Assembly: GCF_000425585.1 (NCBI RefSeq) | Contig: NZ_AUDS01000023.1 | Location: 1 to 64,000, forward strand | Length of the DNA: 64,000 nucleotides | Direction of reading: 5' to 3' | Source of the DNA: Terrimonas ferruginea DSM 30193 | Lineage (GTDB): Bacteria; Bacteroidota; Bacteroidia; Chitinophagales; Chitinophagaceae | Shown here: piece after piece, positions 34,157 through 42,021 of the stretch | Numbering within the stretch: the first letter of the stretch is position 1 | Layout of the letters: every line of letters begins with the position of its first letter | Program-made: the position numbers and the translations under genes | Notes under the pieces: generated by a model | What the model saw: the letters and a program-made list of their open reading frames with translations, nothing else | Told to the model about the DNA's origin: nothing | The model's database searches: none

Positions 34157-34722
34157 GTACAGAGATCCGCATACGGAATATGGTCTGCCCACGATGTATA
34201 CGTGCGGTGACCGATATATTCCGCAAAGCGGAAATGGAACCGCTTGCGGTGACCCTTGGCGTGGTAACATTGAAAGCTGAACCGGCCGCCACACAATTAG
34301 CGGCGCTGGAAAAAGCACTTGAAGCCGAAGGTTTTGCCATACTCGATGATGCCCGTGCAAAATTGGTAGAGGAAATCAAACAACTGATCATTAAATTGGT
34401 GCACTATGGTGAGCTGGATGAGATGAACGAAAATCTTTCCGGCTATTTATCTTCTTCACTTCACCGCGATTACTCTTATCTCAGCCATGTTTTTTCTGCT
34501 GCGGAAAACAATACGATCGAGCAGTATTTCATTTTGCAGAAAATCGAAAAAGTAAAAGAGTGGCTGGTTTATGGGGAAATGACACTCAGCCAGATGGCGT
34601 ATCGCCTGGGTTATAGCAGCACGGCGCATTTGTCGTCGCAGTTCAGAAAGATCACGGGATTTTCGCCAAGCGAATTCAGGCAGTTAAAGGATCATCAGCG
34701 TAAGCCGATCGACGGGTTGTGA
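34153..34722 (+). CDS. HMA-like domain fused to AraC-type DNA-binding domain
   Basis: 189 residues, no signal peptide, so cytoplasmic. Residues 1-65 form an HMA-like fold with the metal loop NMVCPRCIRAVT. Residues 85-185 are an AraC/XylS DNA-binding domain with the second HTH GEMTLSQMAYRLGYSSTAHLSSQFRKITGFSPSEFRQL. Proposed as a one-component sensor of Cu(I) or another soft metal controlling this cluster. It ends the operon starting at 31675. The usual AraC sugar-binding domain is absent. Confidence 0.87.
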   Translation: MSTEIRIRNMVCPRCIRAVTDIFRKAEMEPLAVTLGVVTLKAEPAATQLAALEKALEAEGFAILDDARAKLVEEIKQLIIKLVHYGELDEMNENLSGYLSSSLHRDYSYLSHVFSAAENNTIEQYFILQKIEKVKEWLVYGEMTLSQMAYRLGYSSTAHLSSQFRKITGFSPSEFRQLKDHQRKPIDGL

Positions 34723-34730
34723 GGGAGCGT

Positions 34731-34987
34731 GAATCGTCAATGGTGAATCGTGAATCGTCAATGGTGAATCGTCAATGGTGAATGGTGAATAGGTGAATGA
34801 TCTTTTCTTCTTTGCCTTGGTTCGTGTATACACGAACCACCAGCCGGATGCGGCCAGGAAGATTGAAACGCTCAAAGCTGAACGCTACATTTTCACATTC
34901 TTAGTGAGTGAAAAGCCGGGTCGATGCACGCAGAGGCGAAAAAGAAACCTTAAGCCTTACGCCCTACGCCTTTCATCTTCCAAAGAC
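34731..34987. repeat. Heptamer-armed block with central palindrome
   Basis: Left arm at 34734-34797: about nine GTGAATC/GTCAATG units. The P1 palindrome is at 34819-34838. Right arm: CCTTAAG, CCTTACG, CCCTACG, CCTTTCA around 34950-34978. Same layout as 7953-8159, though the outer arms of the palindrome here are no longer complementary. Confidence 0.88.
34819..34838. repeat. P1 palindrome, 20 bp
   Basis: GGTTCGTGTATACACGAACC, perfect dyad; preceded by TTTGCC as in the copy at 7996. Confidence 0.95.
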
Positions 34988-35001
34988 AAAGTTTTATAAC
35001 G

Positions 35002-35047
35002 AATTCCGGGAATTGTGTAACACCCCGCGTGGCGCTTTCCCGGAATT
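35002..35047 (+). promoter_or_regulatory. Inverted repeat upstream of the HMA-MauE gene
   Basis: AATTCCGGGAA / TTCCCGGAATT, perfect 11-bp arms around a 24-nt GC-rich loop, ending 20 bp before the ATG at 35068. Could be a terminator for readthrough, a 5' UTR hairpin or an operator. Confidence 0.5.
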
Positions 35048-35067
35048 TTGTATAATAAAACAGGATC

Positions 35068-35799
35068 ATGACACACACATACGACATCAAGGGAATGACA
35101 TGCCAAAGCTGCGTAGGCAGAGTGCGCAGTCAATTGCTGCAAACCGCCGGTATCTTATCGGCCGATATAAAATTGGATGCTCCTCAGGCAACCATTTCCA
35201 TGGAAAAACATATTCCGCTCGTTAAACTTCAGGAAGCAGTAAGCAAGGCGGGACATTATACGATCAGCGAAACGGCCGGTGCCTCCATGCATGACATGAA
35301 CGCCACGGACGATGAGGCATCGTCAACATCGTATTATCCCATTTTCCTGATATTCGGTTATATCACGGGTATTACGCTTTTGCTGCAATGGCAAAGCGGT
35401 CACTTCGACTGGATGCATTGGATGCAACATTTCATGGCCGGATTTTTCCTGGTTTTCTCTTTTTTCAAACTGATGAACCTGAAAGGTTTTGCCGAAGGAT
35501 ATGCTACTTATGATGTAGTGGCAAAAGCGGTCCCGGCATGGGGTTTTATTTATCCTTTTGTTGAATTAGGCCTTGGTCTTGCCTATCTGACGGGCTTTTA
35601 TCCGCTGGGCACCAATCTTGCTGCATTTGTGGTAATGGGCATCAGTACCATCGGTGTGGTGCAGAGTCTGCTGCAGCATCGTCCGTTTCAATGCGCCTGT
35701 CTCGGCACCGTATTTAAGTTGCCCCTCAGTAAAGTAACCCTTGTTGAGGACCTGTTGATGGTAGCCATGAGCGGAGCGATGGTGTATGCTCTTTTATAA
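35068..35799 (+). CDS. HMA domain fused to MauE/DoxX-like membrane domain
   Basis: 243 residues. An N-terminal HMA domain (1-70) with IKGMTCQSCVGRV, then after a Met/Asp/His linker four membrane helices of the MauE/DoxX-like family (about 90-242). A conserved Cys pair is in FQCACLGTVFKLPL near the last helix, as in MauE-type redox proteins. Probably moves reducing power or copper between cytoplasmic and periplasmic carriers. Similar HMA-MauE fusions occur in Bacteroidota copper loci. Confidence 0.88.
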   Translation: MTHTYDIKGMTCQSCVGRVRSQLLQTAGILSADIKLDAPQATISMEKHIPLVKLQEAVSKAGHYTISETAGASMHDMNATDDEASSTSYYPIFLIFGYITGITLLLQWQSGHFDWMHWMQHFMAGFFLVFSFFKLMNLKGFAEGYATYDVVAKAVPAWGFIYPFVELGLGLAYLTGFYPLGTNLAAFVVMGISTIGVVQSLLQHRPFQCACLGTVFKLPLSKVTLVEDLLMVAMSGAMVYALL

Positions 35800-35885
35800 T
35801 GAATGGTCAATCGTGAATGGTGAATAGTCAATGGTCAATAAGTGAATTAGTATGCGATGAAATATTGATTTATTCAAAGAGTGCG
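35797..35885. repeat. Heptamer block, GTGAATG type
   Basis: About six GTGAATN/GTCAATN units from 35801, then ATTGATTTATTC of opposite polarity. It begins at the stop codon of the HMA-MauE gene. Confidence 0.75.
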
Positions 35886-35903
35886 GGTATTCAAATCACA
35901 AAT

Positions 35904-35969
35904 ATGAATCTGATAAAATGGATCGGGCGGTTTTTCCGCTCCCTGTTCCAAAAAAAATGTTGTAAATGA
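35904..35969 (+). CDS. 21-residue peptide with C-terminal Cys pair
   Basis: ATG-initiated ORF too short for usual gene finders: begins MNLIKWIGRFFRSLF and ends QKKCCK, then TGA. The stop overlaps the ATG at 35966 as ATGA, the same coupling seen elsewhere in this cluster. Amphipathic, basic, with a CC pair that could hold Cu(I). It could be a real small protein or a translational-coupling leader for the downstream outer-membrane protein. Confidence 0.45.
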   Translation: MNLIKWIGRFFRSLFQKKCCK

Positions 35970-37339
35970 AAATAGTATTGTCAGCAGTACTGCTGCTGAG
36001 TGCGGGTAATCTTTTTGCCCAGCACCAGCATCATACGCCTGCAAAAGATACCGTTCCGTCCCCGCATCAGCATCATCAGATGCCGGCAAAAGATACCATG
36101 CCTGCCATGTCGCATGAAGGACACGACATGCAAATGCCTTCTTTCGCACCGCATGCTTTTTCGCTTCATCTGCCGATGAGCCGCAATGCGTCGGGTACGG
36201 CCTGGTTACCCGATCAAACGCCGATGTACATGTATATGCGCGGTAATGACCGTACAGCTTTCATGCTGCACGGGTCTGTTTTTCTCCGGTATACGCACAC
36301 CGGTGTCGGTAAAAGCAGCCCGCGTGGTGCAGGCAAATGGGATGCGCCCAACTGGCTGATGGGAATGGTGAACAGGAAAGTGGGACAAAAGGGATTGTTT
36401 ACGGCTAAACTGATGATCAGTCTTGATCCGCTGACCGAAGGTGGCAACGGTTATCCGCTGCTGTTCCAGTCCGGGGAAACGTACAAAGGACAACGACTCG
36501 TTGATCGCCAGCATCCGCATGATCTGTTTTCAGAAGTCAGTGTTGGTTATAGTCATGCCTTCACGAAAAATCTCGATGTGTTTGGTTATGCCGGATATCC
36601 CGGCGAGCCGGCTTTGGGTGCGCCCGCTTTTATGCACCGTGTTTCTGCCATGAATAATCCCAATGCGCCGCTTAGCCATCACTGGCAGGATGCCACCCAT
36701 ATCACATTTGGTACGGGCACTTTGGGGGTACGTTATCGTCAGTTCAAAGTAGAAGGTTCCGTTTTCACAGGCCGCGAACCCGATGAAAACAGGTACAATT
36801 TTGACAAAGCCCGTTTTGACAGTTATAGTTACCGCTTGTCTTACAACCCTTCGAAAAACTGGGCCATGCAGTTTTCGCAGGGCTTTATTCACTCACCAGA
36901 GCCATTGGAGCCGGAGGCAAATGTGACGCGCACAACTGCTTCGGTTGCTTACAGTACTATTTATGGAAAAGACAATCATTACAATATTATCCTTGCCTGG
37001 GGATTGAATGATCAGGGTAGCGGGCATCGTGAACATGCCATCCTGCTGGAAGACAATCACCAGTTTGGTCGCAATGCGGTCTTCAGCCGGTATGAATTTG
37101 TACAGAAATCATCTGAAGAGCTGGCGCTCGAGGATGTGGCCGGGCATGCCACTTTCAACCTGCATAGTTTTTCCGTAGGCTATAACCGCCACCTGCTCAC
37201 TACCGGTGCGGTAGAGTGGACGGCCGGCACCGTGGCTACCCTTAATCTTCCTCCTGATCGCCTGAAAAGCTACTACGGCAACCTTCCGGTTGGCCTGCAG
37301 GCTTACTTGCAATTACGTCCCGCCAGACATCGCCATTAG
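35966..37339 (+). CDS. His/Met-rich outer-membrane protein of the copper cluster
   Basis: 457 residues with a signal peptide (IVLSAVLLLSAGNLFAQ). The mature N-terminus (20-65) is packed with His and Met: QHQHHTPAKD, HQHHQMPAKDTMPAM, SHEGHDMQM, likely copper ligands. The rest is beta-barrel-like with many aromatic residues and HPHDLFSEVSVGYSH, ending in YLQLRPARHRH. Resembles an uncharacterised Bacteroidetes family found with copper genes. It may bind or pass copper at the outer membrane. Confidence 0.85.
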   Translation: MKIVLSAVLLLSAGNLFAQHQHHTPAKDTVPSPHQHHQMPAKDTMPAMSHEGHDMQMPSFAPHAFSLHLPMSRNASGTAWLPDQTPMYMYMRGNDRTAFMLHGSVFLRYTHTGVGKSSPRGAGKWDAPNWLMGMVNRKVGQKGLFTAKLMISLDPLTEGGNGYPLLFQSGETYKGQRLVDRQHPHDLFSEVSVGYSHAFTKNLDVFGYAGYPGEPALGAPAFMHRVSAMNNPNAPLSHHWQDATHITFGTGTLGVRYRQFKVEGSVFTGREPDENRYNFDKARFDSYSYRLSYNPSKNWAMQFSQGFIHSPEPLEPEANVTRTTASVAYSTIYGKDNHYNIILAWGLNDQGSGHREHAILLEDNHQFGRNAVFSRYEFVQKSSEELALEDVAGHATFNLHSFSVGYNRHLLTTGAVEWTAGTVATLNLPPDRLKSYYGNLPVGLQAYLQLRPARHRH

Positions 37340-37376
37340 AAAATAAATCAGGCTAAACGAAAAAGTTTTGTAAATT

Positions 37377-37420
37377 CACTTAAATAAAAATTTAGACAAG
37401 TCTAAAAATATATTTAAGTG
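37377..37420. promoter_or_regulatory. Concentric palindrome at the TonB receptor start, possible metalloregulator operator
   Basis: Inner TTTAGAC-AA-GTCTAAA (37391-37406), outer CACTTAAATA / TATTTAAGTG (37377-37386, 37411-37420), both centred between 37398 and 37399. The inner dyad resembles DtxR/MntR-type operators by eye. It covers the GTG start of the receptor gene. Confidence 0.6.
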
Positions 37421-39706
37421 AGCAAAATAATTACACTCTGGGTTGTTATCCTTTTTGTTTTCATTACCGATGTAAAAGCACAGGATGATCGCCGGGTACG
37501 GGTCACAGACAGCCTGACTGGCGATGTAATTCCGGGGGCCACATTTACGCGCGACAGTGTTAAACTGGTCGCCACGCGTTCCGGCGAGTTGTTGCTGAAA
37601 GCCGATAGCAGCCATTGGCATATTTCTGCAACAGGTTATGAATCGCGGCGGATTGTGGTTGATCCCGGCGGGCACACGTTGAACATCGCCTTGCAACCGG
37701 TGCAGGCCGAAATGGAGAATGTAGTGGTGTCGGGCACATTACGCGCGGTGAACCGTCTCGAAAGCCCGGTAGTGGTGGACGTATATACACCGGCTTTTTT
37801 CAAAAAGAACCCGGTGCCAAGTGTATTTGAATCTTTGCAATTGGTGAACGGTGTGCGCCCGCAGCTCAACTGCAGCGTTTGCAATACCGGCGATATTCAT
37901 ATTAACGGACTGGAAGGGCCTTATACGATGGTGACGATCGACGGCATGCCAATCGTGAGTAGTCTTGGTTCCGTTTATGGCTTGTTTGGTATTCCCACAC
38001 AATTGATCGAACGGATGGAAGTGGTCAAAGGGCCGGCTTCAGGATTGTATGGATCGGAAGCGATAGGAGGGTTGATCAATATTATTACCCGTTCGCCCGA
38101 AAAAGCGCCATTGTTCAGCGGTTCACTGATGACCACCAGCTGGCTCGAACACAACCTCGATCTGGGACTGGGTTACAGAGCCGCAAAGAATATCCACGGC
38201 CTGCTGGGTATTCATTATTTTAATTATGGCAATAAAGAAGACCGCAACAATGACGGCTTTACCGATGTGGCTTTGCAGCACCGCATTTCTCTTTTCAATA
38301 AACTAAGTATACGCAGACCCTCCGGCAGAAAGGCTTCACTGGCTACCAGGTATTTTTATGAAGACCGCTGGGGTGGCGATATGCGGTGGAATAAATCATT
38401 CCGCGGTACCGACAGCATTTACGGTGAAAGCATTTATACCAGTCGCTGGGAAGTGATCGGACAATACCAGTTACCCATGAATGAACCGGTAATGCTGTCG
38501 GTTTCGGCAACAGGCCACCGGCAGGATTCACGTTATGGCCACGTACCCTATGTCGCCGATCAGAAAATACTGTTCACGCAGCTTACCTGGGATAAAAACA
38601 TGGGAGCGCATCGGTTGCTGACAGGACTGGCCTACCGGTACAATTATTACGATGATAATTCTACAGCCACCCGCGATATTTTAACCGGTGAGAATCAGCC
38701 GGAGCGTTATGGATTACCCGGTATTTTTTTACAGGATGAATGGACGCTTGATGAAAAACATTTGCTATTGCTGGGGGCACGTTACGACCGGCATCCGGTG
38801 CATAAAAATATATTTACGCCACGCATGGCGTGGAAATGGTCCCTTTCATCCCACCAGGTATTGCGTCTGAATGCGGGCACAGGATTTCGTGTTGTGAGTC
38901 TTTTCACCGAAGATCATGCGGCATTAACCGGCGCACGTGAAGTGGTGATCGCGGAAAAACTGAAACCGGAACAGAGCTACAATGCCAATCTTAATTACAC
39001 GCATATTTTTCAATGGCAAAAAAATAAACTGCAGGCGGATCTGTCTGCCTGGTATACACATTTCACGAATCAATTATTACCCGACTACGATACTGATCCC
39101 AACCAGATCATTTACCGCAACTTAACCGGTTATGCCGTATCGCGTGGTGGCAGTATCAATTTTGAACTGTCGCTTGGTCATCGTTTTAAAGCCATGGTGG
39201 GTGGTAACTGGCAGGATGTGTCGCGCGTAGAAAGAAATGAAACGGGGAAAAAAACATCGATCCGGCCGGTATTGACCGAACGCTGGAGCGGGACATGGAC
39301 CATCTCCTATACATTTCCCGGACCCGGTATCGGCATTGATTACACGGGAAACATTTATGGACCCATGCGGTTGCCGCTGTTGTCGCCAACTGATCCCCGC
39401 CCGGATATGTCACCCGTATGGAGTATTCAGAATATTCAACTGACTAAAAAATTAGGCGGTAAGGCCGATGTATTTGCCGGTATAAAAAATTTACTCAATT
39501 GGACACCCGCCAAAAATGTACCCTTCCTCATTGCACGTACCAACGATCCGTTTGATAAACAAGTACAGTATGATGCGGGTGGACAGATCATGGCCACGCC
39601 TGATAACCCTTATGCCCTGAGCTTTGATCCGTCTTATGTATATGCGCCGAACCAGGGCATCCGTTTTTTCGCAGGAATAAGGTGGAGTTTAGCTGCGAGA
39701 CCCTGA
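37418..39706 (+). CDS. TonB-dependent receptor, probably copper-related
   Basis: 762 residues from GTG with a signal peptide (WVVILFVFITDVKAQ). Domains: carboxypeptidase-like regulatory domain (about 25-95), plug (about 100-225; VFESLQLVNGVRPQLNCSVCNTGD and GLYGSEAIGGLINIITRSP) and a 22-strand barrel ending in GIRFFAGIRWSLA. The plug holds a CSVC pair in an unusual place, which together with the HMA neighbours suggests a metal or metallophore cargo. Energised by TonB-ExbB-ExbD. The operator-like palindrome overlaps its start. Confidence 0.92.
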   Translation: MSKIITLWVVILFVFITDVKAQDDRRVRVTDSLTGDVIPGATFTRDSVKLVATRSGELLLKADSSHWHISATGYESRRIVVDPGGHTLNIALQPVQAEMENVVVSGTLRAVNRLESPVVVDVYTPAFFKKNPVPSVFESLQLVNGVRPQLNCSVCNTGDIHINGLEGPYTMVTIDGMPIVSSLGSVYGLFGIPTQLIERMEVVKGPASGLYGSEAIGGLINIITRSPEKAPLFSGSLMTTSWLEHNLDLGLGYRAAKNIHGLLGIHYFNYGNKEDRNNDGFTDVALQHRISLFNKLSIRRPSGRKASLATRYFYEDRWGGDMRWNKSFRGTDSIYGESIYTSRWEVIGQYQLPMNEPVMLSVSATGHRQDSRYGHVPYVADQKILFTQLTWDKNMGAHRLLTGLAYRYNYYDDNSTATRDILTGENQPERYGLPGIFLQDEWTLDEKHLLLLGARYDRHPVHKNIFTPRMAWKWSLSSHQVLRLNAGTGFRVVSLFTEDHAALTGAREVVIAEKLKPEQSYNANLNYTHIFQWQKNKLQADLSAWYTHFTNQLLPDYDTDPNQIIYRNLTGYAVSRGGSINFELSLGHRFKAMVGGNWQDVSRVERNETGKKTSIRPVLTERWSGTWTISYTFPGPGIGIDYTGNIYGPMRLPLLSPTDPRPDMSPVWSIQNIQLTKKLGGKADVFAGIKNLLNWTPAKNVPFLIARTNDPFDKQVQYDAGGQIMATPDNPYALSFDPSYVYAPNQGIRFFAGIRWSLAARP

Positions 39707-39730
39707 ACAGAATAGGGTAATTTGCAGGAG

Positions 39731-41788
39731 ATGAGAAGGATTGTATGCTGGCTGATCATTTTTTCCTTTGTTGACGTTCTGCATGCGCAGCAGGCGGACA
39801 CGGATTCCGTGCAGGCATTGGAGCGGGTGCAGGTAAAGGCTTATACGGGCCGGCAGGTATTGTTCCGCACACCGGGAGCTGCCGCTGTTATTACGCAGCA
39901 GCAATTGATCGCAAACGGACCGGCGGGTTTGCTTCCATCGCTGAACCAGGTGGCGGGTGTAAGAATGGAAGAACGTTCGCCCGGAAGTTATCGCCTGGCC
40001 ATCCGCGGCAGTCAGTTGCGTTCGCCTTTTGGTGTGCGCAATATTAAAGTATATCTCGATGAATATCCGCTCACAGATGCGGGTGGAAATACTTACTTCA
40101 ATATTTTTAATCCGGGTGATCTTGCGCGCATCGAATTATTGAAAGGGCCGGATGGTAGTTTGTTCGGTGCCAACTCCGGTGGTGTATTGCGTTTGCAGGC
40201 AATCGATCCGGATACGGCTTTTCAACTGAAAGCCGGCATTGGTGGCGGTTCGTATGGATTGTTTATGCAGGAAGCGGAAGCCGGATCACGCAATGGTGCA
40301 CATACATGGAATGTACGCGAATCCTGGCAGCAATCGGATGGTTATCGCGAGAATAGTCGTTTACGAAGAGGAATGATCCGCATCGGCGATCACTGGCAAT
40401 ACCATAACAAAGGAAGCATTGAGTTGCTGGCACTGATCGCAAACACCGGCTATCGCACGCCGGGCGGATTAACGGCGGCGCAATTTGCGGCGGATCCGCG
40501 ACAGGCCCGGCCTGCAGCAGCACAACTGCCCGGTGCCGTTACACAAAAAGCCGGTATTTACAGCGACTACTGGCTGACGGGTATTACTCATACATGGAAA
40601 ACTGAACGCGGTCCTGAATACGTGACAGCTTTTTCTTATGCAGGCATGAATCTGCGCAATCCGTTTATCACCAACTATGAAACGCGTAAAGAACGAACGT
40701 TTAGTCTCCGTACTTTTTTACGTTGGAGCATTGATAAGGCAGTCCGTTTGCAATCATCCTTTACACTGGGAGCGGAAGGACAGCAGACGTTTTCGTTTAT
40801 CCGTAATTACACCAACGAGAGCGGGGACCGCGGGGAGCGGATGCTGGCAGACGATATACGCAGCCAGCAATATTTTTTATTTGGCCGGGGACAACTGCAA
40901 ACAGGCCGGTGGCAGGCCGAAGCGGCTTTGAGTCTGAATCAGCAGCGCCATCGTTTTACCGGCGATCAGCCATTGTTGCGCCTGTTCCGGCCCCAATGGA
41001 TGCCGCGTGTTGCGGCGAGTTTTTTGTTGTATAAAAATGTGCTTGTGCGTGGAAGCGTCGGTCGTGGTTATTCACCGCCTTCGTTGGGAGAATTGCGCCC
41101 TTCGGGCAATGTAGTGGATGCGGGTCTGCAGCCGGAGAGCGGATGGAATAAAGAAATAGGATTGCGGTGGCAGGATGGTCAACGTCATTGGTGGATGGAT
41201 GTTTCCGCATTTCATTACGGATTAAATGAAACCATCGTGCGGCGACTGACGGATGCAGCAGAAGAATATTTCATCAATGCGGGTAATACCCGTCAGCAGG
41301 GATTGGAATGGCAGGGCAGTTGGGATGTATTGCGTTCATATAATCACCGGGGATGGCGGTTGCAGTTGAATGGCAGTGCTGCCTTCTATCATTTCCGTTT
41401 CCGCGATTACAAAACGGATGCAACGGATTATACGGGGAAAAAAATTGCGGGTATCCCCGGTCAGCAGTTTACATTGGCCACGACCATAGGCCTGCGGCAA
41501 ACTTCCTTAAACGTTTCATGGTTTTATACCGGAACGATGCCCTTAAATGATGCGAATACGGTGTTGGCAAAAACCAGTCATTTAGTACGCGTGCAGTTTT
41601 CCCAACTTATTTGCAATGGTAAAAATGGCCGGCTGGAATGTTATGCGGGCGGTGATAATTTGTTAAACCAGCGTTATAGTTTGGGATATGATCTCAATGC
41701 GCCCGGTGGGCGGTTTTATAATGCAGCGGCGCCGCGGAACTGGTTCGCCGGAATCCGGTGGGGGTTAATTCAAAATTCAAAAACGTGA
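39731..41788 (+). CDS. TonB-dependent receptor
   Basis: 685 residues from ATG 39731 with a signal peptide (WLIIFSFVDVLHAQ). No carboxypeptidase-like extension; plug at about 30-155 (QVKAYTGRQVLFRTPGAAAVI, GSQLRSPFGVRNIKVYLDEYPLTD, KGPDGSLFGANSGGVLRL), then barrel. Pattern is that of siderophore-type receptors. The barrel appears to end at WFAGIRWGL; the last residues, IQNSKT, and the stop codon come from the heptamer repeat that follows, so the native C-terminus was probably altered. 24 bp after the first receptor. Confidence 0.9.
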   Translation: MRRIVCWLIIFSFVDVLHAQQADTDSVQALERVQVKAYTGRQVLFRTPGAAAVITQQQLIANGPAGLLPSLNQVAGVRMEERSPGSYRLAIRGSQLRSPFGVRNIKVYLDEYPLTDAGGNTYFNIFNPGDLARIELLKGPDGSLFGANSGGVLRLQAIDPDTAFQLKAGIGGGSYGLFMQEAEAGSRNGAHTWNVRESWQQSDGYRENSRLRRGMIRIGDHWQYHNKGSIELLALIANTGYRTPGGLTAAQFAADPRQARPAAAQLPGAVTQKAGIYSDYWLTGITHTWKTERGPEYVTAFSYAGMNLRNPFITNYETRKERTFSLRTFLRWSIDKAVRLQSSFTLGAEGQQTFSFIRNYTNESGDRGERMLADDIRSQQYFLFGRGQLQTGRWQAEAALSLNQQRHRFTGDQPLLRLFRPQWMPRVAASFLLYKNVLVRGSVGRGYSPPSLGELRPSGNVVDAGLQPESGWNKEIGLRWQDGQRHWWMDVSAFHYGLNETIVRRLTDAAEEYFINAGNTRQQGLEWQGSWDVLRSYNHRGWRLQLNGSAAFYHFRFRDYKTDATDYTGKKIAGIPGQQFTLATTIGLRQTSLNVSWFYTGTMPLNDANTVLAKTSHLVRVQFSQLICNGKNGRLECYAGGDNLLNQRYSLGYDLNAPGGRFYNAAAPRNWFAGIRWGLIQNSKT

Positions 41789-41926
41789 ATCGTCAATGGT
41801 GAATGGTGAATAGTGAATAGTGAATAGTCAATAGTGAATCGGGCAATGGCTGTTTTACCTAATACCTAATACTTAATACTTAATACTTAATACTTAGTAC
41901 TTAGTACTTAACACCTATAACGGCTG
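41766..41926. repeat. Heptamer-armed block after the second TonB receptor
   Basis: Starts inside the coding end (AATTCAAAATTCAAAAA), then GTGAATC/GTCAATG/GTGAATA units to about 41846, a GGCTGTTTT spacer, and TAATACC/TAATACT/TAGTACT units of opposite polarity to about 41912. At least 18 units in all. Confidence 0.92.
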
Positions 41927-42021
41927 TTTCAACCCTACGCTTTTTTACCGTAAATGATGGGGATAAACAATTTTTTTCTTTTGTCCTTCAAGTCTAGATT
42001 TGCTGCCCTAATTTCTCAACA

